Both the position numbers and the translations under genes were made by a program. A stretch of 64,000 bases of DNA from Yarrowia lipolytica. Its lineage: Eukaryota > Ascomycota > Dipodascomycetes > Dipodascales. Below the pieces are notes generated by a model, which was given only the letters and a program-made list of their open reading frames with translations, was not told where the DNA came from and searched no databases. This document shows positions 52,070 through 63,936 of the stretch, one piece after another (positions within the stretch are counted from its first letter, which is position 1; every line of letters starts with the position of its first letter). The stretch is taken from the NCBI RefSeq assembly GCF_001761485.1, contig NC_090771.1, forward strand, positions 558,001 to 622,000, written 5' to 3'.

Positions 52070-53059
52070 CTACATGGGAACCAGGGCATAACCCATGCAA
52101 TCTCGCTTGGACTTTGCGCAATTGAAACAGGAGGGTTTGGCCTCATCGCACTTGATGCGACGCTTGCGGCACGTCATACAGCCCGTCTTGGTCCGTTTTC
52201 GCACCTGACGCTTGTGCATCTTCTGCTTGAGCTCGTGGGAGGGCGCCAGGCCCACCATTTGAGGCTGGTTGTCCCAGTGGTAGTGCTGGGGCGGTGACAA
52301 GGACGCTTGTCGATAGCCATGGGGGTAGTATTGTTGCTGTTGTTGCTGCTGGTGCATCTGCTGCTGTTGCAACTGTTGTTGGATATGCTGCTGGTGGAGA
52401 TGGAGGTTCTGGGGCATGTTCTGGGGCATGTTTTGCGACAAGACCCCAAAGTACTCCTTTTCGGTCGAATTGCGTCGCGAAGCCTCGGGAGTGTATAGAG
52501 GAGTCAGCATTGTGGTCGGAGCGTGAGGTACCGACGTAGGATACGTCTGCTGGGGGTGCTGATGCTGAGAGAGAGTTACCATGGGTGGCGAGGTGGCGGG
52601 GCTATCGAGCTGAGTCGCGGGACTGGCAGGGAGCTCCGAGGGAGTGGGAGTTGGAGGGTTCATTGAGGGGGGAGTTGGTGCCGAGTAGGGAATTTGATAG
52701 AGGTTGACCGTGTTGGTGATATGACTGGGGTTGCTAACAACTTGGCCAGTGTTGTGGGCGACATTGCCAACGTTGTGAGTGGCATTGCCAACGTTGTGGG
52801 TGACATTGCCAACGTTTGGGGTCACCTTGGTCATGTTGTGGACCACCTTGGTCATGTTGTGACCAGGGACAGACGCCGGTTTCGTGTCAAACGAATACTG
52901 AGAGAGACCATTCCCTCCAGATCCGCCCACGGGAACAGGAAGATGGGTGTATGTCAAGTGCGAATGGGTATGGGGAGCCGTCTGTTTCTGGGTCTGGGCC
53001 ACGGGATTCATGACGGGCTCAGGCAGGTTGAGAACCGATAGAGAAGGCAATGACGTCAT
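52070..53059 (-). CDS. Glutamine-rich regulator with C-terminal Zn2Cys6 cluster
   Basis: The 329-residue protein ends with a fungal zinc cluster, KRTKTGCMTCRKRRIKCDEA followed by KPSCFNCAKSKRDCMGY. Its six cysteines (about 294, 297, 304, 311, 314, 321) have spacing CX2CX6CX6CX2CX6C, so two zinc ions can be bound. Only eight residues follow. The rest is low complexity: an N-terminal block with VGN(V/A)xHN repeats (about residues 80-110), a proline/threonine-rich middle, NMPQNMPQN, and a Q/H-rich stretch (about 215-245). It lacks the usual large regulatory domain. Most Zn2Cys6 factors have the cluster near the N-terminus; C-terminal examples such as Ume6 exist. DNA-binding transcription factor is the safe call; target genes are unknown. 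No donor site suggests extra exons. Confidence 0.85.
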   Translation of the reverse strand: MTSLPSLSVLNLPEPVMNPVAQTQKQTAPHTHSHLTYTHLPVPVGGSGGNGLSQYSFDTKPASVPGHNMTKVVHNMTKVTPNVGNVTHNVGNATHNVGNVAHNTGQVVSNPSHITNTVNLYQIPYSAPTPPSMNPPTPTPSELPASPATQLDSPATSPPMVTLSQHQHPQQTYPTSVPHAPTTMLTPLYTPEASRRNSTEKEYFGVLSQNMPQNMPQNLHLHQQHIQQQLQQQQMHQQQQQQQYYPHGYRQASLSPPQHYHWDNQPQMVGLAPSHELKQKMHKRQVRKRTKTGCMTCRKRRIKCDEAKPSCFNCAKSKRDCMGYALVPM

Positions 53060-53431
53060 TGTGAGGAATTGGAGAGGAGTGATTTAGGCGGATCCAGGGG
53101 GACACTCAACATATATATATATAACCCCACAGAGAGATGGAGTGGATACATGACGCTTTTTTTTTGTCTCGCGTTTGGGCCCATTTTTCAGTTGTATAAT
53201 GGGTTTAATTCAGCTTCTTTGTTTCGCTTATACATACAATCTGACCCATGCCTGCATCAGGTGCAAATAGGGTTACGGTTAGACGTATGGTTACGGTTCG
53301 TTGCTCTAGAAATTAGGGTTTGCATAAATGAAAAATCAAACGGGCAGGTTTCGGCAATACGGAAGTGGCACACACACAAATATGTGAGGCCCGCGTGCAT
53401 TTTTCCCCGCCGGAAGAAAACCCCCGACGGT

Positions 53432-53485
53432 CACGTGGCGATCACGTGAGATCGGGAAATCGGGGGTGTTGAACGTCTACACGTG
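53432..53485 (-). promoter_or_regulatory. Three CACGTG sites upstream of the zinc-cluster gene
   Basis: CACGTG lies at 53432-53437, 53443-53448 and 53480-53485. The first two start 11 bp apart, one helical turn. They are 370-430 bp before the gene's ATG. Confidence 0.5.
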
Positions 53486-53747
53486 ACGACATGTCGGCGG
53501 ATCTACCACGAACTAACGAGCTAAATAGCCACAGATGGTCGGAGGTTTTGGTCCTACATTTCGGCAAGCTAATTTCGGGCCGAAGGTTCACGCTTCTTGA
53601 GTGTGCATGAGGGTGCAGATGGGTGCATATTGTGCATGAGGGTGCAGGAGTGCATTTGCTGGCAGGAGAATTGGCGAGTATTCCACACCTTGCCTGTGTG
53701 GAATATTATACGGGGTGATTGGGCGGTTGACATAATGGCAGATGTGG

Positions 53748-53749
<2 letters not shown>

Positions 53750-53778
<29 letters not shown>

Positions 53779-53791
53779 TAAAAATAAACAT
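53750..53791. repeat. AAAAAT hexamer repeat
   Basis: AATAAA-type units are repeated six to seven times. Confidence 0.85.
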
Positions 53792-56039
53792 AAATAAGTT
53801 CTGGATTCGTGGTGCTTGGCGACCTCCCCAAGTGTGGTTCTGCGTCAGATCAGCCCATATCACCACGGTGGTACAAGTAAGTGTTTGGGAGACAATGGAA
53901 TAAAAGAGGAACTGGGAAATGAATTATAAAGAAATGGAAAATAATGGGTATGTAAATGGAAATGATTGTTTGGAAAATTTGGGGCTGATATTGATTGTTG
54001 AACCCCTCAAATTGTGTGATATTGGGAGGTGAGACCTGGTGAGACATTTACCAGAGAGGCAATTACTGCTGGGATTTGATTTATTGATAATTGTTTTATT
54101 TGATTTATTGGTAATTGTTTTTGTTTGATTTATTTCGTTTATTTGATTTATTTCGGTTATTTGATTTTTCCTTTCTTAATTGTCAATTCTTTTAAAACAG
54201 GCTGGAAAAAAGCCGAAACTTGAGTCGAAAATCAGGGCGGCACACAAAGAGATATACGCAATGAGGAACAAGTTCGACTACATTGTACAAGAGCCGGTAT
54301 TTTATTGTGTTGCGATTCAATTGGTATGTATTGAAACAAGTGCAAGTGTGCGTGAGACAAGTGATTTGAATGGAAGGAATGGGGGATGTGGAATTATTTT
54401 TGGGCATCTGAATTATTGAGAAAACTGGAATGAGAGCACTGGAATTGGAGAGCTGGAATGGGAGAACTGGAATGAGAGAACTGGAATTATTTATTTTCTC
54501 AGAGTCTCAATTTTTCATTTTCGAAATCTCCATCTGAATGTCTGAATAAAAGTTGAAAATTAACGGATGAGTTTGGGTGAATTTCTGAACGGGGTTATCT
54601 CTGCCGCCCTACAAGTAGCACCCTCGTAGGAGTTGCGCCAATGTGTTATTATTCAGGCGGTTCATTTGGTCAATTGTCTGAACTGTCTCAATTATTTATT
54701 TATTTGCCTGATTCATCTCCTCGCGACGGTTGATAATTGCCATCAAATAAAAACAAAGACTTTTGCTAAGGGGCTGAGAAGAGTGGGATACAGGAGCCCA
54801 AACTGGGATCTAGAGCCCGTGGAGAGACCAAACAAGTTCCAATGTGCCCAGAAACGCGCTGCGAACCTAGCGGTCAAGTCCACATTTTCTCTGTTTCTCT
54901 GTAGCATTTTCTGTCGCCAGTCTCGTCTGGTCCTACGGTCTACTCTTACTGCAGTCCTGTCTATTCTCCACATAACAAAGAGACAAAGCCCAGGAGGCAC
55001 CAGTGCAGAAAGTTGTGGTGAATGTGGCTGGTGAGATCATGTGTTGGGGCTCCGCATCTCCGGCTGGTATTTCCGGGTTCACAGCGGCGATTTTGGGGCT
55101 CGGGTCCACGTTGGTGAGACTAGTTGGGGTACTTGGGCTTACCGAGACTCGTTTCGGACAAGAAATTTGGACTCATCGAGACCCGTTTGGGACCCCAGGA
55201 CGTGGTAATGGTCAATAACCACCTTCGACGCCCCTCTTGATCCACTCGCGGCGCCGGCAAACAAGCGTCCTCGATCCGGCAAGCGAGAAAACAAGCAAAC
55301 TCCAAGCGAGGGTCAGCAAGCGAGGGTTAGCGACAAGCGAGAGTTAGCGAACCGGAGGCTACGAAACTGGGTTGGTTGTTGGTTTCTCTGCTCGTCCGAT
55401 TTTTGTTCAACCCCATGAACCCGAGTGAAATCTGTCACACTCACGTTTGCACTTCATTTCACCGTATACGCTTTAATCCCACATCTTGGCTTTGTAATGG
55501 GGTTGATCGAATTGCTTTTTTGCTGGTTTTGTCCTTTTGCGCTTCTGGGTCCTTCTTTGTTGTTTTTTTATGCCCTTTTTCTAGGCCTTTTGCCCTTTTT
55601 TAGGCCCTGTTTCGCCCTTCTTTTTGCCCTTTTTATTTTTACCCTTTTTTTCCCTTTTTATTTTCCCCCTTTTTGTTTTTCCCCTTTTTATTTTTACCCT
55701 TTTCTTCTCGTATGCCCTCACTCGACGCAAGAACATGCACCGGGCCCTTTGCCAGCCCTAGAAAGTGCAGACGTGGCAGATTGGGCAGGGAGACAGTTGC
55801 CAGGCTCCGGCGTTGCTCCCGGGGCTCAATCGAACGAACAGCACGGCTTTCGGGACCGAAATTGGGGCTGGAAACGTCTTTTCATCCCAGCGAATGTGGT
55901 TCTCGGTTGGCTGAGATTCAAACTGTGGAAACCAACTCCATCGGGTTGGTGGTGAGCAAGTTTCGCAGAATTAAAACAAGAAAAGCCTTGCCTTGCCTTG
56001 CCTTGCCGTCATGTACAGTATGGTTGGCACGAATGATGA

Positions 56040-56196
56040 GACGTGAGGCGTGAGGCGACGTGAGACGTGAGACGAGTGACGAGTGACGAGTGACGAATGA
56101 CGAGTGACGAATGACGAGTGACGAATGACGAGTGACGAATGACGAGTGACGAATGACGAATAACGAATGACGAATGACAAAGGACAAATGACAAAC
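56040..56196. repeat. GACGAGTG/GACGAATG repeat
   Basis: About 155 bases of 8-mers (GACGAGTG alternating with GACGAATG) form a 16-bp higher-order unit, with decayed copies at both ends. Confidence 0.92.
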
Positions 56197-56288
56197 TACT
56201 CTTCCACTCCAGCGAGCTCCCCTACTCTTCCACGAAAACTCTCCTACTCTTCCACGAAAACTCTCCTACTCTTCCACGAAAACTCTCC
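56197..56288. repeat. 22-bp tandem repeat (CCTACTCTTCCACGAAAACT)
   Basis: Three perfect copies of CCTACTCTTCCACGAAAACT plus CT occur at 56221-56286, after one diverged copy. It directly follows the GACGA array. Confidence 0.92.
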
Positions 56289-56912
56289 CTCCTCTCCCGC
56301 CCCAGCAAACTCCATACTGTATCCGCACTCCCCTCCACCCACTCATACCGAAGTCGTAACGGAAGAGATCAAAAGCCGAATCGTCTCAGCGGCTAAAGTG
56401 CGCACATCCACAGGTACGGTAATGTACGCATAATGTGTTGAGAAGTACAGTATGAACAAGTGGTGGGGACTGACGTTAGCACAAGGGATGAACGATACAA
56501 ATGAGCGATACAGATGAACGATACAATAGATTGGGGCGGTCACCGGTGAAACTTTGGTCGACTCTTCCCCCAATTTATTGGCATTGCTTTTTTCATTGCT
56601 CCGATCCAGGAAGACTCTACACCTGCTAAAGATCGAACAGCCGTGTCACAAATCGTTGGCAAATGAATGACGTCACAGCGAATCCGATCAAGAGAAAAGA
56701 GCAAAAACTAAGGAAGAAACGAAAAAACAATGTCGGATACACACACTCCTCCATACGCAAACGCCCCTTTTACTGTATGGAACTGCAGTAGATCCACTGT
56801 GCGTGTAAGGTCATTTGGTTGAGTTTTGGTTGGGGGGAGAGTGGGTTGAGCTGTGGTCTTTCAATCGTCCATGGTCCATTGTTCATGGTCCATGGTACAT
56901 CTTCCATCTTCT

Positions 56913-56955
56913 ATCGTCCATCGTCCATCGTCCATCGTCCATCGTCCATCGTCCA
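56913..56955. repeat. CATCGTC heptamer repeat
   Basis: Five to six tandem copies, with related CCATGGTCCATT text just before them. Confidence 0.88.
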
Positions 56956-57199
56956 TTTATTTCCCCTTTTTCCCATTTATCAATCACCGCCCCAAAGTTC
57001 AACCCGCATGCAAAAAACGGCAGACCGCTGCATACAATGGGCCAATTGTGTCGTCAAGACATTAATTCATTTTAGTCTTATTTTTTTTTCTTTTCGATCA
57101 ATAAGATTGAATTTTGTGGAGATCTCACGATACGGTAGGACGGTAGGACGGTGGCGATCGAGGAGTGGAACATGGAACATGGTGATGGGGCAGGCGGAC

Positions 57200-57209
57200 G
57201 TCACGTGAC
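57200..57209. promoter_or_regulatory. GTCACGTGAC palindrome in the gene-free region
   Basis: This perfect 10-mer followed by CACCC matches the copy upstream of IQG1, although no gene is visible nearby. Confidence 0.4.
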
Positions 57210-57811
57210 CACCCGAAATGGGGCCCTCGATCTCAATTTCTTTTTGCTTGCTCTAGACCACTGGGGGCGTTGTTTGAGTGGCCAAAGCTGCATGAGACAC
57301 ACCATCTGTATTTTTTGATTTTTTGATTTTTTAATTCTTCAATTTTTTTGATTTTGATTTTATGATTTTGATTTTATTTTGATTTTGATTTTGATTTCGA
57401 TCTTTTGACCTTTATTTTTTGTTCTTTATTGCGTCCAGTCAACCACAGCCTGTATAAATGCAGACCTTGTCTGAGCTTCTCAAACAGGTAAAAAACGGAG
57501 GTTTGGACCCCGGAAAAGGACAAACGATCCCAAACGAGCATTCTCGAAGAAAACATACGATGAGGCCATTCTGGTCAGCTGTTCGGTTACCTGTTCGGTT
57601 ACCTGTTCGGTTAATTGCAGCTGGAATTAAGCGAGCGGGATACGGCCGCGGTCATATCGTACAATTCCACGACGGAAAGAGGTGGTCTAATGACTGACGA
57701 TCTCAGTCTCCATGTCGGATATATAAGATTCAACGGGTGTCAATTAGAGAATCAGTGTACTTTGGCAGAGCCGGGTTGAGATTCGGGAGGCGGGGGCAAC
57801 AACCGGGGTTG

Positions 57812-57813
<2 letters not shown>

Positions 57814-57843
<30 letters not shown>
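57814..57843. repeat. T30 homopolymer
   Basis: Thirty consecutive T, the longest single-base run in the window. Confidence 0.95.
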
Positions 57844-57912
57844 CCAATTATCCTATCCATCATATATTTAAAATGATTCTTCTTAAATTTTTATTTACCC
57901 AATTCCATCTCA

Positions 57913-58035
57913 TACTTCTCTTGATTTTCCCCAATTATCCCATATTTCTCTTGATTTTCCCCAATTATCCCATATTTCTCTTGATTTTCCCCAATTATCC
58001 CAAATTTCTCCTGATTTTCCCCAAATATCCCCAAT
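57913..58035. repeat. 30-bp tandem repeat, about four copies
   Basis: Units containing TTGATTTTCCCCAATTATCC recur at exact 30-bp spacing (57921, 57951, 57981, 58011), the last being more diverged. An open frame (LLIFPNYPIF repeats) runs through because the unit is a multiple of three. Confidence 0.92.
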
Positions 58036-60355
58036 TATCCCCCATTTATTCCACCAATTTCAAATCGCCTCCGTAATTGCTTTTTCCCGTATTCCCATGT
58101 CTTGGATCTGCCACAGTTTAATATCCATGAGACCGCACACAATAGGATTATGACGGGACCCTCGCCCCTGTACGCCGAGGCCCTCGGAGTCGCTGAACCA
58201 ACAGAAATCTCGCCCCCAGAAACATTTTTAACCACCTTTTTAGGCCAGGCACAAGTCTCGCGTAAACCGCATTAGCTAAGCCGAACCTCACGAGTTGCCA
58301 GATCCGTCCAATCGCTAAACATGCAAGCAACGCCCACTGGGCCCTGGAGTCTCTCGCTTCAGGGCCCGGATAAGCGGAACCAGCAGCAAGCAGACGTTTG
58401 GCGAACGCGACCTTTTTTTTCTTTCTTTTCTTTCTTCTCTTTTTCTGTTTTTTTCCTCTCCCTTTTGTCTTTGGGCCCTCACCCGTATTATCACGTATAG
58501 CTCTGCCGTATTGGGGACAATAAAAAAAGACTTTTGCTCAAAAAAACGGGCCCAAACCCAAAAGAAGCAAGCGACAGACCATCGGCGATTGGAGAAAATA
58601 ACAAGGAAAAATGATACCCCCACGCGACAAGTTCCGTCACGTGATTCTATTTTTTCTCCATTTTACCGTTATTTTTATCCGAAAATAGCTTTTCTCAAGC
58701 TGTTTCGGAGCACCTTTTTATGTTTGCACCTCCTTCTGTTCCTCTCCACATATTTGCAAAACTAAACTCCAATATTTCCCAAAGCCCTATTTCCAAACTC
58801 TGTATCTATTTTTTTTTATACGGCTCACCCTGTCGATCTTGCAGGCAGTTCGGCAGGGTTATGTTATGTGGTTGGTGTGGTTTGTTGTTGGATTTGGCGG
58901 GGATTTATCCATCCCGTTTTTTGATCCATTCCATTTTCCATTTTCTCCGATTTTTATATAAATCTTTTTATTTTCCATTTTCTTGATTTTATTTCCATTT
59001 TGTATGTATTGTATTTTTTTGTATTGTATTTTATTTTATCACTCTACCAAAAACCGATCTAAATTAGTCCAAATATCGTACCCCCTAACACCTCGCTTAG
59101 ACCAACGGCCAAGGTACAGACTATAGGCGCTCCACACGCGGGTATTCGGCCAGATTTGCACCTCGAAACGTGGGCATGATCCATTCTTGGTGGGCTTCCA
59201 GAGAGAGAGACTGTGGTTTTTGTTTGGTTTGTATTGTTTTGTTTTTTTGTTTTGTTTTTTTGTTTTGTTTCGTTTTTTGACAGCTACAATTCCTTGAAAA
59301 TAACACCAAACCAATGGAGTTGACGGAATGGATATATTGCAGTGAGCAGGACAGCTCCAACACAACATGTCTCCAACAACCCCGTGAAGACACTGTGGAG
59401 TCGCGAAAACTAGCTGAACCGTATTTTATTTTTTTGTGCGGCTGAGTTAAAAATACGAAGTGTGGGTAAAAGGTACGAGTTGCGAGTTACAACGTCATCA
59501 AGAGGAGCTCCACAGTGTTTCTAAAGTCTTTAGGCGGTTGTCTTTGTTTCTGAAGTCTTTAGACAGTTGTCTTTGGACGGTTGTCTGATGACGCGTGTCT
59601 TTGAACGGCCCGAATGTTGCACTTTTGCCGGTCAATGCTTAATTGCAATTTAAGGCGAATTTACGTTAATTATTTGAGATCAGCAACACTTGATTGCCAC
59701 AAACGTTTCAGATGCCGGAGGGTGGGGGGGAAGGGAGCTTTCGAGTGGATTGTTGGTATTTGTGAGGGCCGCTTATTTGGATCATGTTATTTTACAGTAT
59801 TACATATTATTTGCAGGATTATATTATTTGCAGGATTATATTATTTACAGGTTTTGTTATTTAAACTACTATATTATTTACACTAGTATATTTTCGATAT
59901 TTCAAATGTGTAAATTAAATTTGAAAATGGTGGGAATCCAAAGGAGTGGGAAATGGAAAGGTGGAAAATAATTATTCCAGCCGTGCAGTATTCTAGCCGT
60001 GCATTCCAGCCTTGGGTTATTTTCGCTTTTCGCACATACGACAAGGCTCCGATGATATTGCCCATGCCACCTGTCTGCTCCCGTTTCCGGGCTTGGGCCC
60101 CTGTAGGACTTGTGTGTCATATTGCAAAAAGCAGTAGTGATCGCCGAACCTAGTCAGACTTTCTGCATTAGCGAGTTGCGGAGGTTTTGGAGTTGACACA
60201 AGATCCGCAGCCAAAGACGGGCCAAACGGAGTTGGATCATCTGAGACACCTGGGGAAATGCGGCAGTGGATCGTGTCTGATTCAGGCACTTACAGCGGGG
60301 TGGAGCCGGGGTGGAGCCGGAGAGATGGAGCGATGGAGCGATGGGGCGAGATGGA

Positions 60356-60420
60356 GCAAGAGTGGAGACTGGCGGAGAAGGCGGAGAAGGCGGAGAGCGG
60401 AAGAGGCGGAGAAGGCGGAT
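60356..60420. repeat. GGCGGAGAA repeat
   Basis: GGCGGAGAA and shortened copies are repeated about six times in purine-rich sequence. Confidence 0.8.
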
Positions 60421-61304
60421 GCGGGATGCCGATCAATGGGTCTTTCACCGCCACAACGACTCGGTCGACGCAACGCCCCTGTCTGTCAGTATCGCCGCCA
60501 CAAACACGGTCTCACGCCAGGGTCCAAGTGACACCCTGCACAACTCTGCAGCCTGTCATTTCTCTCAGGTGTCATTTCTCTCAGGTGTCATTTCTCTGTG
60601 GTGTCATCAGTCAAGGAGCGGTGGTGGTGAAGAGAGTAGAATGTGGTATGAATAGGGAGTGGTAAGTACCTTACGTCCGACCATTCAAGTGCCCATAATC
60701 TGCTCTGACTACACAAAAGGAAATGCTCAGTCCAACCTCTTAGGATCACGTGTTCGCCATCCCCTTCGCCATCCCCTTTGCCACACTCGCCTAGTCTACA
60801 ACGACATTGTTCTGACGACGAGTACGACGATCATTGTCCCCCACAATACTCGTCTTGGCATCTTGGCGGGATATTATTGCCTTTGGGGGAGTGGTGGTAG
60901 TGAAAAATGCAGGGAGAATGGCCAGTTTCTACAAGAGGTTTTTTAGCGAGTACAAGTGCGACATTTCTAGAGGGTACGGCATTTCCACTTGGGTTGACTC
61001 GCGCCGTCATCGGGCAGAACTTCTCGTCGACTCTGACTCGCACCATACTCTCGTTGACTCTTACTCGCACTTCACTCTCGTTGGCCGTTGAAAGGTCTCG
61101 GCACAAATGGTCTCGGCGCCGATCCAGTCTGTACCAGGCTATAGTTGCTCGTTTCCCCACAAAACATCACCTCCTTTTCGTTTGCCTTTGATCTCGGCTA
61201 ATCTTGTCGTGCTGCGTGAGTACCTGTCCGAGTACTGTTTCGTGCTGTTTGGTTCTCCCTCAACCAGCTTTGCTGTTGAACAGTGCTTGTTGGACGATGC
61301 GGTG

Positions 61305-61385
61305 CGGTGATGGTGGTGCGGTGCGGTGCGGTGACTCTGGCGGTGATTCTGGCGGTGATTCTGGCGGTGATTCTGGCGGTGATAC
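61305..61385. repeat. GGTGC and GGCGGTGATTCT repeats
   Basis: Three or more GGTGC pentamers lead into four copies of the 12-mer GGCGGTGATTCT. Confidence 0.88.
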
Positions 61386-62604
61386 TGTTGTGGTTTGGTG
61401 GAGCTACTATAGTTTGCATATTTGTATGTTTTGTTTTCAGCCCAACTAAATCTAAACAACTGCTGGTCCACTCACTGAAAACTGCTCCAACAAAAACCAC
61501 CGCAACCAAGAATACGCCCCATGACCTCTCGGTCGTTTGCCCCAGTCACCACTCACACTCACATCCACAACCACCTGCTCAACTTTTCGTTTTGGCTGCC
61601 ACTTTTCGAACCTTTTTTCCCAAATACTCATGCAGCTCGCGCATGGTCAAACCTACCCTCTCTCCAGCGTGATGCGGCCCCGCGAGCTACTCTGCAAAAG
61701 GAAGAAAAAAGGCAAAACAGGCGTCTGCAAAGGCCGCCGGGCCCAGCCCCGTGGGCCGTAGCGACACGGATAGGGTTTTAGCCACCTCAGCCACATATCA
61801 CCGGACCAGACCTGTGGCGCCATGGTCATGTGGAACATGGTGCATTGTGGGTGAAGTGCTGGAGCGGTGCTGGAGTGCGGGAAAGGATACAAAGAGCTGA
61901 AAAGTGGTGTGTTTCAGCCGACATGGTGATTATGACGTCACCAAAGAGGGCTAGTCACACTCGTCACCGCAACCGTCCGTCACCTCACGTCACCCTCTCC
62001 ATCTCCATCTCCATCTCCATCCCTCACCCTCATTGTACTGTCTCAGAACTTGTTGGCCATAGAACCATTAGACAATGGCATGTTCAAACAAGAACCATCC
62101 CCTGTACATACGCACTGGGGTCTCCGTCGGCTATTATTTCTCGGCTCCATTTCTGGTCACGTGGTGCCGGGGTTGTCTCCTTCGGCGTTAACAGCCTAAC
62201 CGCGGACAGACTGGAGCCGAATGACAAAACTTGTCCCTTCATTTGACAGATGACGTTTGAACATTGGCCTGTTCGTTTAGCGTCGCAGATGACATCGCGA
62301 TAAGAGGGCTGTCTCGCTGTAGAACCCTCATCTCTCAACTCAACCTGCTGGATCCGTCACTCGCTCGGCACACCGCACCACTTCCGTGCACTTCCGTGCA
62401 CCTCCGTCGTGCACAGCGCACTTGATGGTCCTGTGGTACCGTTAGTGGTCGGTTCCGTCGCCTGCACAAACACTCACATCCCTTACATGTCGGCTGTTTG
62501 GCAGCTAATTTGCTCATATCTCGGTCCAATGTCGGGCTGAAGAGAGGAGCAAAGGACGGAAAAGAGAGACTGAGTAGACAAACACATCCCCGATGCCAAA
62601 CTCG

Positions 62605-62708
62605 TCGCTACCGCATCGTCTACTGCAATACCGTCTGCCGGCCACATCGGTCTAACTGCAATACCGTCTGCCGCCACATCGTCTACCGCCACACCGTCTG
62701 CCGCCACC
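62605..62708. repeat. ACCGTCTGCCGCCACATCGT-type repeat
   Basis: Blocks of CTGCAATACCGTCTGCCG and CCGCCACACCGTCTGCCG alternate with small variations over about 100 bases. Confidence 0.8.
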
Positions 62709-63408
62709 ATGTGGACTTGTCTGCTCATTTCTTCTGTTTTGCCTTCACACCAGCAGCTCTCATGCCCTTGCCCCGGTTCCGTGTGCCGAACGTTGACCTA
62801 TGCGTCACCGTATCCACCAGTACGAGACGTATGCCACCAGAGCATGTTGGGTTTTCTCTTTTCGCTGCCGGCGAGACGCATAACAAGCCCGTATAGCCAG
62901 CGAGCTGAGTCCGCGAGCTCGTATCTTCGATATAGACGGCAGGAGGCCATGCCAGTGCCACGTGAGAGTGAGTCGGGTCATGCCTCGAACCAGCATCTCT
63001 GATCAATAGTCGAGTTGAACCGCCAACGGCTTAATCTGAATCACCATATCCCGAGAGACACGGAACAAATCAATACAGCTGCTCCTTACTTGCTCATTAT
63101 CAAAATGTGCCTTAGCAACTTGTACGAGCGCCAATACCGCATCTTGACTTGGAGTTGACCAAGATATACGCACCAGCTTGTCTGTCATTTTTTGACGTCT
63201 AATGTCCTCAGACATCGTCCTAACGCCCTCAAACATCAATCCAAAGTCCAAACGTTCATGTCCTCCACTTCTCCACCCAGTCTCGCAATACCTCCACCTT
63301 CGGACGAGACGGAACCAGCGAGCGTCATGTCTTGCTCGGAAAAGTAAACAACAAATCTCCGACACAAAGACTGCTCGGTTGCTTTTTTGGTCTGAGAGTT
63401 GGCGCATA

Positions 63409-63476
63409 GAAGGGTGCTAAATGGCGCTAAAGAACGCTAAAAGGACGCTAAAGGACGCTAAAAGGACGCTAAAAAC
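63409..63476. repeat. GGACGCTAAA repeat
   Basis: Units of 9-10 bases (GACGCTAAA, AGGACGCTAAA) are repeated about six times. Confidence 0.85.
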
Positions 63477-63936
63477 TTGCATATCAGAGTCTGCATCTGA
63501 GGATTGCTTTTTTCTGGCTGTATCCTGACATCTGGCTATATGTACGAATGAGACATGTCTCCTTGTGCAGTTACAGCGCGCTGTTACTCGCCGTATCCGC
63601 TCGTTCACCGTATTCGCTGATGAGATGCATATGATGGAATGAACATTAGGCCGCAACAGGACCCTGTCACGAGGGTCTGGGCTTTCAAGGTACGGCAGGA
63701 TTGGCGGAAGTTGAGCAAGATGCGGTACTGTGTTTGTACAAGTACTTCTATTCCTTGGCAGTGCGATGAGATAGGTGGAACTTCTACAAGTTTTGTACAG
63801 GGAGCGGATAGATCGATGAGCAGAACGTCAAGGTCGAAAAACGTTGATTAAAAAGCTCATCGGGTCTCTCGGCTCAAACCCCATGTCTGGTCAACAGTCT
63901 ATGCTCTGTCGATTTTGATTGTCCAAAAGTCAAGCA

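Noticed and set aside
55425-55955. 176-codon open frame in the gene-free region
   Set aside because: It starts with GTG and is mostly a T/C-rich tract read as F, L and P; no family match.
61830-62246. 138-codon open frame
   Set aside because: It starts with GTG, includes a CATCTC microsatellite (SISISI) and has no recognisable motif.
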